64,000 nt of DNA, taken from the NCBI RefSeq assembly GCF_012726295.1, contig NZ_JABAOB010000001.1, positions 682,001-746,000 on the forward strand, given 5' to 3'. The DNA is from Chitinophaga sp. Ak27. GTDB taxonomy: Bacteria; Bacteroidota; Bacteroidia; Chitinophagales; Chitinophagaceae. Made by a program: the position numbers and the translations under genes. The notes under the pieces were generated by a model that saw only the letters and a program-made list of their open reading frames with translations, did no database searches and was not told where the DNA came from. Each line of letters opens with the position of its first letter. Position 1 is the stretch's first letter. Shown piece after piece: positions 1-7,645 of the stretch.

Positions 1-474
1 TGTATACTCGGCATCTACATTGATTCTTCCTTTCTTTATTTCATAAAACCGGGAAGGGAGATAGTAGATAGAATCTGCCGAAGGATGTGCCTTTGGCGCT
101 TCGCTGCCGCCAAACTCCAGCTGCCCATCGTGGTCATAGTCTTTTACATCGGAAGCTACTGCGCTGAGCAGAGAATCGGCAATGGAGTTGTTGATACCGA
201 ATACAATCAACCTGTTTTTATTGGGAGCAGCGGTCACTTCCAGGAACAGGAACACATTTCCGCCGTCTTCAATAAGACGGTTACGCCGGCTGTTATATAC
301 GATTTTATCGGGCGACAACTGGTAGGTTTTGTTGCCATTTACGAAAATAGTGCCTTTATATACCGCGATCAGCTGTTGTTTGCTGCTGGTAAAATGAAGG
401 TTTTCAGCGGTTTTCTGAGCCAGGGCCGGCAGGCTGATCATTAGCAGCAGGCAGTAACAGAGTCGTTGGAGCAT
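1..474 (-). CDS. Secreted hypothetical protein (3' part outside window)
   Basis: An open frame starts with ATG at 474 and runs off the left edge without a stop, so 158 codons are visible. The N-terminus reads MLQRLCYCLLLMISLPALAQ, a clear Sec signal peptide with probable cleavage after ALAQ. The mature part is beta-rich and polar and contains a D-Y-D-H-D-G-Q-L-E stretch (about residue 115), which resembles the Asp-rich calcium loops of VCBS/EF-hand-like repeats. No enzyme motif is visible. It lies downstream of a strong hairpin (557-588), so it is probably transcribed on its own. The product is likely periplasmic or exported; its function is unknown. Confidence 0.75.
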   Translation of the reverse strand, partial: MLQRLCYCLLLMISLPALAQKTAENLHFTSSKQQLIAVYKGTIFVNGNKTYQLSPDKIVYNSRRNRLIEDGGNVFLFLEVTAAPNKNRLIVFGINNSIADSLLSAVASDVKDYDHDGQLEFGGSEAPKAHPSADSIYYLPSRFYEIKKGRINVDAEYT

Positions 475-523
475 AGTATAGTTTTTAAATCCGCCCTGAA
501 CTTAAGCAAAATTCCGCGACTTT

Positions 524-787
524 CTATTGGGGATGTTTGAACAAACCATAAAGTATAACAATGCCGGGGCACACGCCCCGGCATTGTTGAAAAATACCGT
601 AAACAACTTCTTCCACCCAGAATACGGCACTGAATTTATTGGGCGTCACATGCTGCTGTGTAAAAAGAATATTCAGTAAGCCGGAAGAATCCAATACAAA
701 GGTAGTTACCTTGCCTATCTGCTGGTTGGCTAATACCTCCCGCAGCGCAGCATTGGGGTTCTTCACATTCAGACCGGGGAATTGCAA
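524..787 (-). pseudogene. Open-frame remnant running into a terminator hairpin
   Basis: This frame has coding-like composition in its first two thirds (for example NPNAALREVLANQQIG and GKVTTFVLDSSG) but no convincing start. The only starts are TTG at 787 or an internal GTG, and the frame continues open upstream into the 3' end of the ferritin-like gene. Its last 20 or so codons are the two arms of the perfect hairpin at 557-588, so the C-terminus is unlikely to be original. I read it as the tail of a decayed gene or a fortuitous frame, and I do not recognise the family. Confidence 0.3.
557..588 (-). terminator. Perfect 14-bp terminator-like hairpin
   Basis: Arms 557-570 (AACAATGCCGGGGC) and 575-588 are exact reverse complements around a 4-nt loop. 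On the minus strand the stem is followed by a T-rich stretch (ATACTTTATGG). It sits where transcripts of the 834-4333 operon would end, before the next minus-strand gene. Confidence 0.65.
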
Positions 788-833
788 ATGATGGCATGTG
801 ATAATTTGTTTTAGTAGAAGGAAAAAGGGGTTG

Positions 834-1904
834 TTATTTCACATACTCAAAACTGGGCGCTGCATGTAACCCATTGCCCATAGGTATATTCATCAATCCC
901 AATGCCTGGTACTTCAGGTCGTACATCATGATAACCGCTTCTCTTAATTTGTCCTTATCACCATTTACCGTATCGTGTAAAGCCCGCAGCATATCGCAAT
1001 AACTTTTATTAAACTGGTACATCCTGCCCCATTCTTCCGTGCCCTTCTTGAAATCTTTCATCTTGATATTTTCTTTGACAGGATATACCTGGTCCCAGGC
1101 TACGGGCAGCTTTGCCCCGGTAGGACCGCTTTTGGGCGTATCTGTTGGCCGGTAGTAGCGCTCTTCATGAATTTCATTGAAGCGAAAATAGTGGGCATAC
1201 TCTACCTCTTCTCCGAATAACAGATGATCGCTGTCTTCTATAGTACCATCAATGCCTTCGCCCTGCCCTACTATTTCGGCAATGGCTTCGTGGGCAGAAG
1301 CCAGGTCGTGTACCACCACTACTCCTCCGCCACCGCCATAAAACTGTTCGGGGGTAATTTGCCGCGATGCTTTCCCGGTGAAAATATTTCCTTTTGCCTG
1401 CAGCCGTTCCATACCATCCAGGATAGCTTCGTAGAACTGCCCGATAGAAGCATAACGGTCTGCTTCCGGCGGAGCGCCTTTCCCGCTGGGCTTTTCTATC
1501 TTCAGGAAAGTTTCAATAGCCGGCTTGGAAAATTTTTGCAGGTTTACTTCAAACGACTGGTTGCTATGAGGCAGGTAGGTAGGATATTCCGGGATGAAGC
1601 CGGGATGCGAAATATCCGGACGCCCGTCCACAGCATTCAGGATATTGCAAGCCAATATCATGTGCAGCATCTCTTCCATCACTACTCCTTTTATGATCCT
1701 GGAGGCTACCTCGTTGGTATTTTCCCGGATGGAATACAAGGCAAACAGGTAGGGCGGAATGGTAGAATGTTCCAGCTCAATAGCTACCTGTAAATGTTTA
1801 CGCAGGCTATCCAGCGTAGTGATCTTGTTAAAATCTGTCAGCGTGGGTTCTCCGCTTCGCACCAGACGGTGGCGAATGCCGGATATCAGTTGATTCGTTT
1901 CCAT
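834..1904 (-). CDS. Ferritin-like (VioB/RebD-type, PF12902-like) protein
   Basis: This 356-residue protein has the four-helix-bundle motifs of the ferritin-like domain found in VioB and RebD-type iminophenyl-pyruvate dimer synthases. The motifs are E-L-E-H at 43-46, M-E-E-M-L-H at 76-81, E-I-V-G-Q-G-E-G near 210, and a late E-V-E-Y-A-H-Y-F-R-F-N-E-I. The paired Glu and E-x-x-H residues suggest a di-iron or similar metal site. There is no signal peptide, so it should be cytoplasmic. It is last in a minus-strand operon after a GMC flavoprotein (24 bp gap) and its small subunit. In this family stand-alone proteins of unknown substrate are common, so the domain is well supported but the reaction is not. 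Confidence 0.8.
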   Translation of the reverse strand: METNQLISGIRHRLVRSGEPTLTDFNKITTLDSLRKHLQVAIELEHSTIPPYLFALYSIRENTNEVASRIIKGVVMEEMLHMILACNILNAVDGRPDISHPGFIPEYPTYLPHSNQSFEVNLQKFSKPAIETFLKIEKPSGKGAPPEADRYASIGQFYEAILDGMERLQAKGNIFTGKASRQITPEQFYGGGGGVVVVHDLASAHEAIAEIVGQGEGIDGTIEDSDHLLFGEEVEYAHYFRFNEIHEERYYRPTDTPKSGPTGAKLPVAWDQVYPVKENIKMKDFKKGTEEWGRMYQFNKSYCDMLRALHDTVNGDKDKLREAVIMMYDLKYQALGLMNIPMGNGLHAAPSFEYVK

Positions 1905-1928
1905 ATGTGGGATGGATTAAATGAATGA

Positions 1929-3809
1929 TTATTTAAGCGCTTTCAATACATTTTCTGCGGCAGCAAACGACAGAGCAGCCAGGGTGAGCGTGGGATTGGA
2001 AGTTCCCAGCGTAGCCATATTTCCGGCCCCTACCAGGAACAGGTTTTTATGATCCCAGGCCTGCTGATCACGATTCACTACCGAATTTTTAGCCGTAGTA
2101 CCCATGCAATGCGTACCTACCACATGTCCTGCACCGCGGAAAACATACCCTTGTCCTTCATAGGTGGTATAATCCGGTTCATTAGACGGGTAGCTGGTAA
2201 AATCCTGTACGCCCATACCGGCGAAAATCTGATCCGATACGCTTTTGGAAGCTTTAAAAGCTTTTTTCGTATAATCAGACACGTTATAGTCGATCACCGG
2301 GCGGTAGTTGCCGATATTGTCCAGGTATTTTTTGCTGATAGTTACCCGGTTGCTTTTTTCGGGTAGCTGCTCACATTCGAAATGCAGCAGCAGTTGCCGC
2401 GACAATAAATCACCCAGGTAATTTTTCAGGTCATTGCCAAACAGGTTGAGTGTAGATACGGCATGATCCAGGTCTGTATCAGGTGAGCCGGTAGGCCAGC
2501 CCCAGCCCCAGTTATCGATCGGTGATATCCAGGCGGCATGCTGTTTACGGAAATCGCCATCACGGAAAGTAGGGATGTTGGTAGTAGATCCCGGACCGCG
2601 GAAAGGGAATACCTTTTCTTTCATTAGTCCCCAGGTGAGCAGCACCATATGGTCCATGAGATTACGGCCTACCTGGTCGCTGGTTTTGCAGGCGTCGGAG
2701 GCCAGCAGTAATTTGGCATTCTCAATGGCGTTGGCTGCCAGCACATAGATCTTTCCTTTGGCTACCCCGCTTACATATTCCTTGCTATCGGCCTGTGGGT
2801 ATTGCTTATAAGCCACCCCCGTGATATTGCCTGTAGTGGAGTCGATCTGGATTTCAGTAGCTACGGTTTGACTCATCAGGGTGAGATGTTCTTTTTTGGC
2901 GCTCTTCAGTGTTTTCAGCGCATTGTATTTTGCCTGCACGGGGCAGATGGGTACGCAGCTGGCATTGCCTTCGCAACGCTGCCCGGCATAAGGATCCCAG
3001 ATAGCGCCTACCGGCTCATATACCTCGCTCCTCTTGGGGAAAGGCTGCAATTCCAGTTTTTGTTTGGTAGCATTCCATCCGGTGCCCGCATAGCGGTATT
3101 TTTCATTGGGCGTAGAATTTCTGCCTTGTGGAGTGCTGGTACACCAGGGTACATATACATCACCGTTCAGCGATACTTTGAGACCATTGAGCCCTTCTAT
3201 AAAATGTTTGTCGATATAGCTCTGTGGAATTTTATACATGGGAAACACATAATCTTTCCCGAAAAAATCGCCGCCCATATTAGGGTATTGCTGTTCCTGC
3301 ACATCGCATGACACGCCTATCTCCCGCTCTGCCATTTCGTAATAAGGCTTCAGGTATTCATAGTCGATGGGCCAGTCGACCGCCTGTCCGTACCTGGAAT
3401 GCATTTTAAAATCGTTGGGTAGCATCCGCAGGCAGGTACCCAGCCAATGCAAGGTGGTACCTCCAGCCGCGCGGGCATAGTCGCTGGCAAAAGGCAGGGG
3501 ACCATTTTGCACAAAATATCCCTTGGTATCCGGCTTCCCGTTGATCTGGGTCATGTCCAGCACATTGGGCGACTCCGCATCTTTTACATCAGGATAAGGG
3601 GCATTGGGCACTTTAGCCAGGGCCAGGTAGTAAGAACGGAGGTATTCCTGGTAATTCTTATAGGCGCCATCAGCGTCGAATGCCATACCAGCTTCCAGCC
3701 CGGCTTCCAGCAGCAGCACCTGTTTACCGGCCTGGGTAAGCGTTTTAGCTACAATAGCCCCGGCAATCCCGGAGCCTACAATGACTACATCATATTCTTT
3801 GTTTTCCAT
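1929..3809 (-). CDS. GMC family FAD-dependent oxidoreductase
   Basis: A 626-residue flavoprotein. The N-terminal dinucleotide-binding motif G-S-G-I-A-G is at 12-17 and L-L-L-E-A-G follows at 32-37. A-G-G-T-T-L-H-W at 115-122 is the FAD-contact loop of GMC enzymes. The C-terminal catalytic His and Asn are seen as G-T-H567-C and S-N605-P. Cys279, Cys285 and Cys289 form a cluster (RCEGNASCVPICP) resembling the iron-sulfur-binding loop of FAD glucose, gluconate and sorbitol dehydrogenase large subunits. With the small subunit encoded just upstream, a polyol/sugar-type dehydrogenase is likely. No signal peptide and no cytochrome subunit are seen. The substrate cannot be named from sequence. Confidence 0.88.
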   Translation of the reverse strand: MENKEYDVVIVGSGIAGAIVAKTLTQAGKQVLLLEAGLEAGMAFDADGAYKNYQEYLRSYYLALAKVPNAPYPDVKDAESPNVLDMTQINGKPDTKGYFVQNGPLPFASDYARAAGGTTLHWLGTCLRMLPNDFKMHSRYGQAVDWPIDYEYLKPYYEMAEREIGVSCDVQEQQYPNMGGDFFGKDYVFPMYKIPQSYIDKHFIEGLNGLKVSLNGDVYVPWCTSTPQGRNSTPNEKYRYAGTGWNATKQKLELQPFPKRSEVYEPVGAIWDPYAGQRCEGNASCVPICPVQAKYNALKTLKSAKKEHLTLMSQTVATEIQIDSTTGNITGVAYKQYPQADSKEYVSGVAKGKIYVLAANAIENAKLLLASDACKTSDQVGRNLMDHMVLLTWGLMKEKVFPFRGPGSTTNIPTFRDGDFRKQHAAWISPIDNWGWGWPTGSPDTDLDHAVSTLNLFGNDLKNYLGDLLSRQLLLHFECEQLPEKSNRVTISKKYLDNIGNYRPVIDYNVSDYTKKAFKASKSVSDQIFAGMGVQDFTSYPSNEPDYTTYEGQGYVFRGAGHVVGTHCMGTTAKNSVVNRDQQAWDHKNLFLVGAGNMATLGTSNPTLTLAALSFAAAENVLKALK

Positions 3810-3859
3810 TTCTGAGGATTTTTACAGGATGAGGTAACTTCGCATAGTCGTAATTGTTA

Positions 3860-4333
3860 TCATGACAAAGGGGCAATACTCCAGGAGCCAAAACCAGGTT
3901 GTTTGGCACCTTCCGGGTGACTTCCCATTACCTGCCATATCAATCCCTGTTGGTAGGCTGCAGGGGAGATAAAATGATTTTCATTGCCTTTGACGCCTTT
4001 ACCATATTTGGCGATCCAGGCGTCAGGCAAGGGAAGCCAGGCGCCCCAGTACCATAGCTGGATAATATTGCGGGTAATAGGCCCATACAGCAAACTGGCC
4101 AGCAACTGCTGCCTGATTTCCCGTTCCTGTGCGGGGGCTTTGCCATGAGTATACTGCAGGATATCTGCCGCCACTGAGAGGAAATCGTTCATCCGGTCAT
4201 CACCGATAATACGGCGTACGGCATGGTAATAGTCGGCAGCCATCCCCGTAGCGAGTAGCGCTACCCTGGAATAACCGGTGAGTGGTACTGAAATGGCAAT
4301 AAAATTGTCCAGACCAGCTGTTGTCTTTTCCAT
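3860..4333 (-). CDS. Sugar dehydrogenase small subunit (PF12318/GADH subunit 3-like)
   Basis: A 157-residue helical protein starting at ATG 4333 (a TTG at 4342 is the only longer start). The pattern L-L-A-S-L-L-Y-G-P-I-T, then W-Y-W-G-A-W, then A-Y-Q-Q-G-L-I-W-Q-V, fits the small subunit of membrane FAD dehydrogenases of the sorbitol/gluconate type, which chaperones its GMC partner. Classical members have a twin-arginine signal that carries the large subunit to the periplasm. No RR signal is visible here, so this complex may stay in the cytoplasm. It is the first gene of the operon, 50 bp before the GMC gene. Confidence 0.75.
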   Translation of the reverse strand: MEKTTAGLDNFIAISVPLTGYSRVALLATGMAADYYHAVRRIIGDDRMNDFLSVAADILQYTHGKAPAQEREIRQQLLASLLYGPITRNIIQLWYWGAWLPLPDAWIAKYGKGVKGNENHFISPAAYQQGLIWQVMGSHPEGAKQPGFGSWSIAPLS

Positions 4334-4987
4334 AAAATGCAATTTAAATTTTAGTATATACAGGAGAGAAGACCGCTGTAACGCGGCCCCTTAAATAGGG
4401 TCATCGTATATGGGCTGCTAATTATTCATATACCTGTGGGCATAGCATACCCGCCGGCACTGTGCCGCCACATGACATCTTTCCGGAAAGCCTACGCATA
4501 GCTAGGCATCCGTGACTTCAAATTGTATAATAGTATACCGTGGTTGCTGAACACCGGTCATGCCGGGTATTGCGAGGTATTGGCCTGCAGAGCAGCCGTC
4601 ATAGGAATAAAGAAGCAGGGAGACTTCCTTTTCGATGTGTGTAAACATTTTCTGGTCACGTATTTGAGGGATTCATCAGAATTTTTCATATCTGCCGGCT
4701 GCCTGTTCTTATTTCTCGTACTTGCTATTGGTTCTGTAATATTACGGGCAGCAGGGCCTGGATAGTAGTTCTTTATAAATGTAGAATAAATTTCTAAAAG
4801 AAAGAAATTGATTATTATAAATCATTTGGAATCCTTATTACCTTAGGCATAGCACATTAATAAAAAGGAGGTATCAAAAGTAATTTGACGGAGAAAAATT
4901 CCGTAAACGAAATTTCCTTTCACCAGGGTCCGAATAAAAATCGGATAAAATTACTTTCGATACCTCTCTTCTATGTAGCTGATTTTT
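4334..4987. other. AT-rich intergenic region with inverted repeats
   Basis: About 650 bp between the 5' end of the dehydrogenase operon and the 3' end of the S8 protease gene. It holds the operon's promoter region (not resolved), a short hairpin near 4460 (CGGCAC/GTGCCG) and the large structured element at 4867-4967. An 80-codon plus-strand frame at 4523-4765 has no coding character and is not called. Confidence 0.6.
4867..4967 (-). repeat. Cloverleaf-like inverted repeat after the S8 protease gene
   Basis: Outer arms at 4869-4886 (AGGTATCAAAAGTAATTT) and 4948-4965 pair at 17 of 18 positions. The one mismatch becomes a G-U pair in the minus-strand transcript. Inside lie two small hairpins, ACGGA/TCCGT (4888-4904) and TCCGA/TCGGA (4929-4945), each a 5-bp stem with a 7-nt loop. 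It lies directly 3' of the protease stop codon. It may be a 3'-UTR structure, a non-classical terminator or a small mobile repeat. Confidence 0.6.
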
Positions 4988-6532
4988 CTACTGACCTACC
5001 GCTAAGCTGGCGTCCACATTCCCCCAACCAAACTGACTACTTTTATGCTGGCTCAAACTGGCTGCCCTGATCATACGTGCCACAATACTGTCTTTTGGAT
5101 ACGACGGATATTTGCTCCACACCAAAGCAGCAATACCTGCACAACTGGCGGTGGCTACAGAGGAACCTCCAACGGTAGAAGGATCATTGCCCGTCATAGC
5201 CGTAGAAAGCGCCAGGTGGCCATTGGAGGCCTTTTCCATTACCACGGTAAACGCTACCTTGCTTCCCACATGACAATTGCCGCAACGGTCCGTAAGGTTA
5301 TCCTTCATACCGGTGACTGCATATACTTCCGGCTGATTTGCGGGAAAAATAACACCTATAAAACTTCCGAAAAAACTATTAGAAGTGCCCGCTGCACAGA
5401 AGATCAACTTCTGTTTGTTATAGGCATAACGAATAGCATCTATGATCACACTCACATCGATGATGGTGCCCAAACTCATGCTGATAATCTTTACATCCGG
5501 ATCGTCACCAGCCAGGACATATGCATTAGTTACACCGGTTACAGTCTCGGGTGACAGGATCACCACATTTTCAGCAGCATGCACTGTTACCAGGTTACTA
5601 TTATAGGCAATGCCTGCCGCGCTGCCACTGGTACCTCTGGGAGCCGCCAAAGCACCTGCCATGCTGGTGCCATGGCCGCAAAGATCATCAGGCGTACCTC
5701 CCGGGTAAGTTACCAGTTTCTGAATAGTTCTGCCCGAAGAAGATCCCTGGTTAAACAAACTGCCAAAATTCGGCTGATCGGCACTCACACCGGTGTCAAT
5801 GATCATTACCTTTACGCCACTGCCGGTAGATTTTGTCCAGGCCTGCGGAATATTATGATAAGCATAATTCCAGGATTGCTTTGTCCCCGGTGTAATGTTT
5901 GTGTAGTCGGCGCCTGCCACCAGGCCTGGTTCAGCAGTATTACTGCCACATCCAAAATTCAGCAGCGTAGATTCCACTCCTGCCTTGCCGTCAGCAACCT
6001 TGCCCGCCATATAAGCCCCATAGCCAATAGGTTCGGCATATCGTACCAACTTAGCGTTCCTCAATGATTTTAAGGTAGCCATGCGGCTAACTTTTACATT
6101 GATACTCGGCAGCCTGGTATGGGATAACAACACTACTTCCCTTTCTGTCAAAGCAGGATTGTCCTTTCTTTCATTCTCCAGGATCAGGTTAATTACCTGC
6201 TGTTTTGCTTCCCTCCAGTTGGTGCTATTAAGATCAATAGCATGAATATTATGAGAGAGATCATTGAAATCTGCCGGTTGATAACCTACTGAGAGGATGC
6301 TATCTCCCTGTACCAGGGCGCTCCAGGCAATATCATTGCCTGCCATCTCCCATTTAAAGTATCCGCTATCAGCTAATTTTTCACGGATAAAGCGATTGAT
6401 TTCAGATCTTGGTACTGCAGCCACAGGATTTTTCTCGTTTGAAATGGTACCTGTTTGAGCGTTTTCATTTTTTCGACAAGAGAACAAGGCAAGGCACATT
6501 ACTCCGGTCATCAGCAAATTAGAAGTTTTCAT
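4988..6532 (-). CDS. S8 family (subtilisin-like) serine peptidase, lipoprotein
   Basis: A 514-residue protein with a lipobox ending L-A-L-F-S-C19, followed by a propeptide-like N-terminal domain (about 40-160). The peptidase domain carries the triad D246 (MIIDTGVS), H287 (CGHGTSMAG) and S458 (GGSSVATAS). The position matching the oxyanion-hole Asn of subtilisin reads A-A-G-T383, followed by S-N, so the usual Asn appears replaced by Thr. Cys194/196 and 417/420 might form disulfides. It is probably anchored on the cell envelope and digests extracellular or periplasmic protein. It is a single-gene unit with long AT-rich flanks on both sides. Confidence 0.88.
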   Translation of the reverse strand: MKTSNLLMTGVMCLALFSCRKNENAQTGTISNEKNPVAAVPRSEINRFIREKLADSGYFKWEMAGNDIAWSALVQGDSILSVGYQPADFNDLSHNIHAIDLNSTNWREAKQQVINLILENERKDNPALTEREVVLLSHTRLPSINVKVSRMATLKSLRNAKLVRYAEPIGYGAYMAGKVADGKAGVESTLLNFGCGSNTAEPGLVAGADYTNITPGTKQSWNYAYHNIPQAWTKSTGSGVKVMIIDTGVSADQPNFGSLFNQGSSSGRTIQKLVTYPGGTPDDLCGHGTSMAGALAAPRGTSGSAAGIAYNSNLVTVHAAENVVILSPETVTGVTNAYVLAGDDPDVKIISMSLGTIIDVSVIIDAIRYAYNKQKLIFCAAGTSNSFFGSFIGVIFPANQPEVYAVTGMKDNLTDRCGNCHVGSKVAFTVVMEKASNGHLALSTAMTGNDPSTVGGSSVATASCAGIAALVWSKYPSYPKDSIVARMIRAASLSQHKSSQFGWGNVDASLAVGQ

Positions 6533-7137
6533 CTGTAAGAATTGATTGATTAAAAAATAAATGGATAAAGATGTTGGGTATCGGGTTAATTCAATAGCTT
6601 ACCATTAGCGGATATGCTGCAAACCTGGCTCCGCTAAAAATAATACTCTCTTTGCCAGACCATCAAATGGCCGGCAGTAAAAACCGCTTTTTATTTCGTA
6701 TAGATATAAAAGTTATATGCCCCTGGAAGCATGTAAATATTTACATCAACGTAAACAAAAAGTGATGTTGTTATATAAATTGCTGGGGCTTGCTGTGCAG
6801 GTGGAATGCGGAGCAGAGCATTTGGCTATTAGTGCCTGCTATTAATTAATAAAGCAAGCAACAGGGCTTCAATAAATATAGGAATAATTCTTTAATATAA
6901 AAAAGCCTTGCTCATTAAAACCAGGCACGTTCCTGATAATTAATGCATGTGCTTTCACTACAGTCTGCTTGTGAAATAATAAGGCGCCCAAAATAGCCAT
7001 GTAAGCCCGCACTATAGCGTAAAAAGGGCTTTTTCAAAGGATGAGTGTGATCAGGAAAATAGTTTCACAACCCGCTTCTGGTATGCTAATTGTATTTCTG
7101 GTACAGACTATTATTCTGTAACCATAAATTTTAATTT
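6533..7137. other. Divergent intergenic region
   Basis: About 600 bp of AT-rich sequence between the divergent protease and small-lipoprotein genes. I see no gene. It contains the 16-bp palindrome at 6731-6746 and a short hairpin near 7019-7033 (AAAAAG/CTTTTT). Promoters for both flanking genes must lie here, but no clear -7 TAnnTTTG box was found. Confidence 0.6.
6731..6746. promoter_or_regulatory. 16-bp perfect palindrome, possible operator
   Basis: ATGTAAATATTTACAT is an exact palindrome, about 200 bp upstream of the S8 protease start and about 390 bp upstream of the small lipoprotein gene. Such A/T palindromes serve as sites for dimeric repressors, but no regulator is identified here. 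Confidence 0.35.
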
Positions 7138-7515
7138 ATGAAATCTATGCTTAAAATTGTTGGGATACTACTCTTAGCCGCCATCGCACTTGCATCATGC
7201 AGTAAAAATACTGACCCGGCAGATACAGATATTTTTGCAGGTACCTTCAGGGGAAAAGTCGGCTACATCGATAATGAAAAAAATATTAGTCAGGCGAACG
7301 GCAGCGTCTTCGTTACCAAGGTAGATACCCGTTATGATTTCCGTTTTTCTGATGGCATTCCAGACCTCACCGGTGTACAGTTTGAAAAAAAAGATGCTAA
7401 TACCTTAACCAGCGTTGGATCTGATGGTACCGGACTAATCACTATCAATAAAGATAAACTGGTAATTGGATTTACCAGGAATGGCAGAACATGGACCGCT
7501 GACTGTAATCGCTAA
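7138..7515 (+). CDS. Small hypothetical lipoprotein
   Basis: A 125-residue protein with a lipoprotein signal (LLLAAIALASC21). The mature part is about 105 residues of predicted beta strands with D-I-F-A-G-T-F-R-G-K-V near its start and T-R-N-G-R-T-W-T-A near its end. This looks like a small lipocalin-like or META-like barrel, but I cannot assign the family. It is a single gene ending at the strong shared terminator at 7577-7628. Confidence 0.75.
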   Translation: MKSMLKIVGILLLAAIALASCSKNTDPADTDIFAGTFRGKVGYIDNEKNISQANGSVFVTKVDTRYDFRFSDGIPDLTGVQFEKKDANTLTSVGSDGTGLITINKDKLVIGFTRNGRTWTADCNR

Positions 7516-7576
7516 CTGCAACAGGTAGCTTCATCAGGATTTTGTTCAGTGAATTTTCACCGGTAATCAACCCTAC

Positions 7577-7628
7577 AAAACAACAACTGGTCCGCAGATA
7601 CCAGCATCTGCGGACCAGTTGTTGTTTT
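7577..7628. terminator. Perfect 23-bp bidirectional terminator
   Basis: Arms 7577-7599 and 7606-7628 are exact reverse complements around a 6-nt loop, with A4 at the left end and T4 at the right end. It therefore works in both directions. It separates the plus-strand small lipoprotein gene from the long minus-strand operon that ends at 7646. Confidence 0.9.
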
Positions 7629-7645
7629 AGCGTTGTGTTGATTGA

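Noticed and set aside
4523..4765. An 80-codon plus-strand frame in the gap before the protease
   Set aside because: Its composition is that of the AT-rich surroundings, with no start context and no recognised family. A hydrophobic stretch alone is not enough.
4867..4967. Idea that the cloverleaf element is an integron attC site or a tRNA-like gene
   Set aside because: The arms lack the GTTRRRY/RYYYAAC boxes of attC, and the loops and stem lengths do not fit tRNA.
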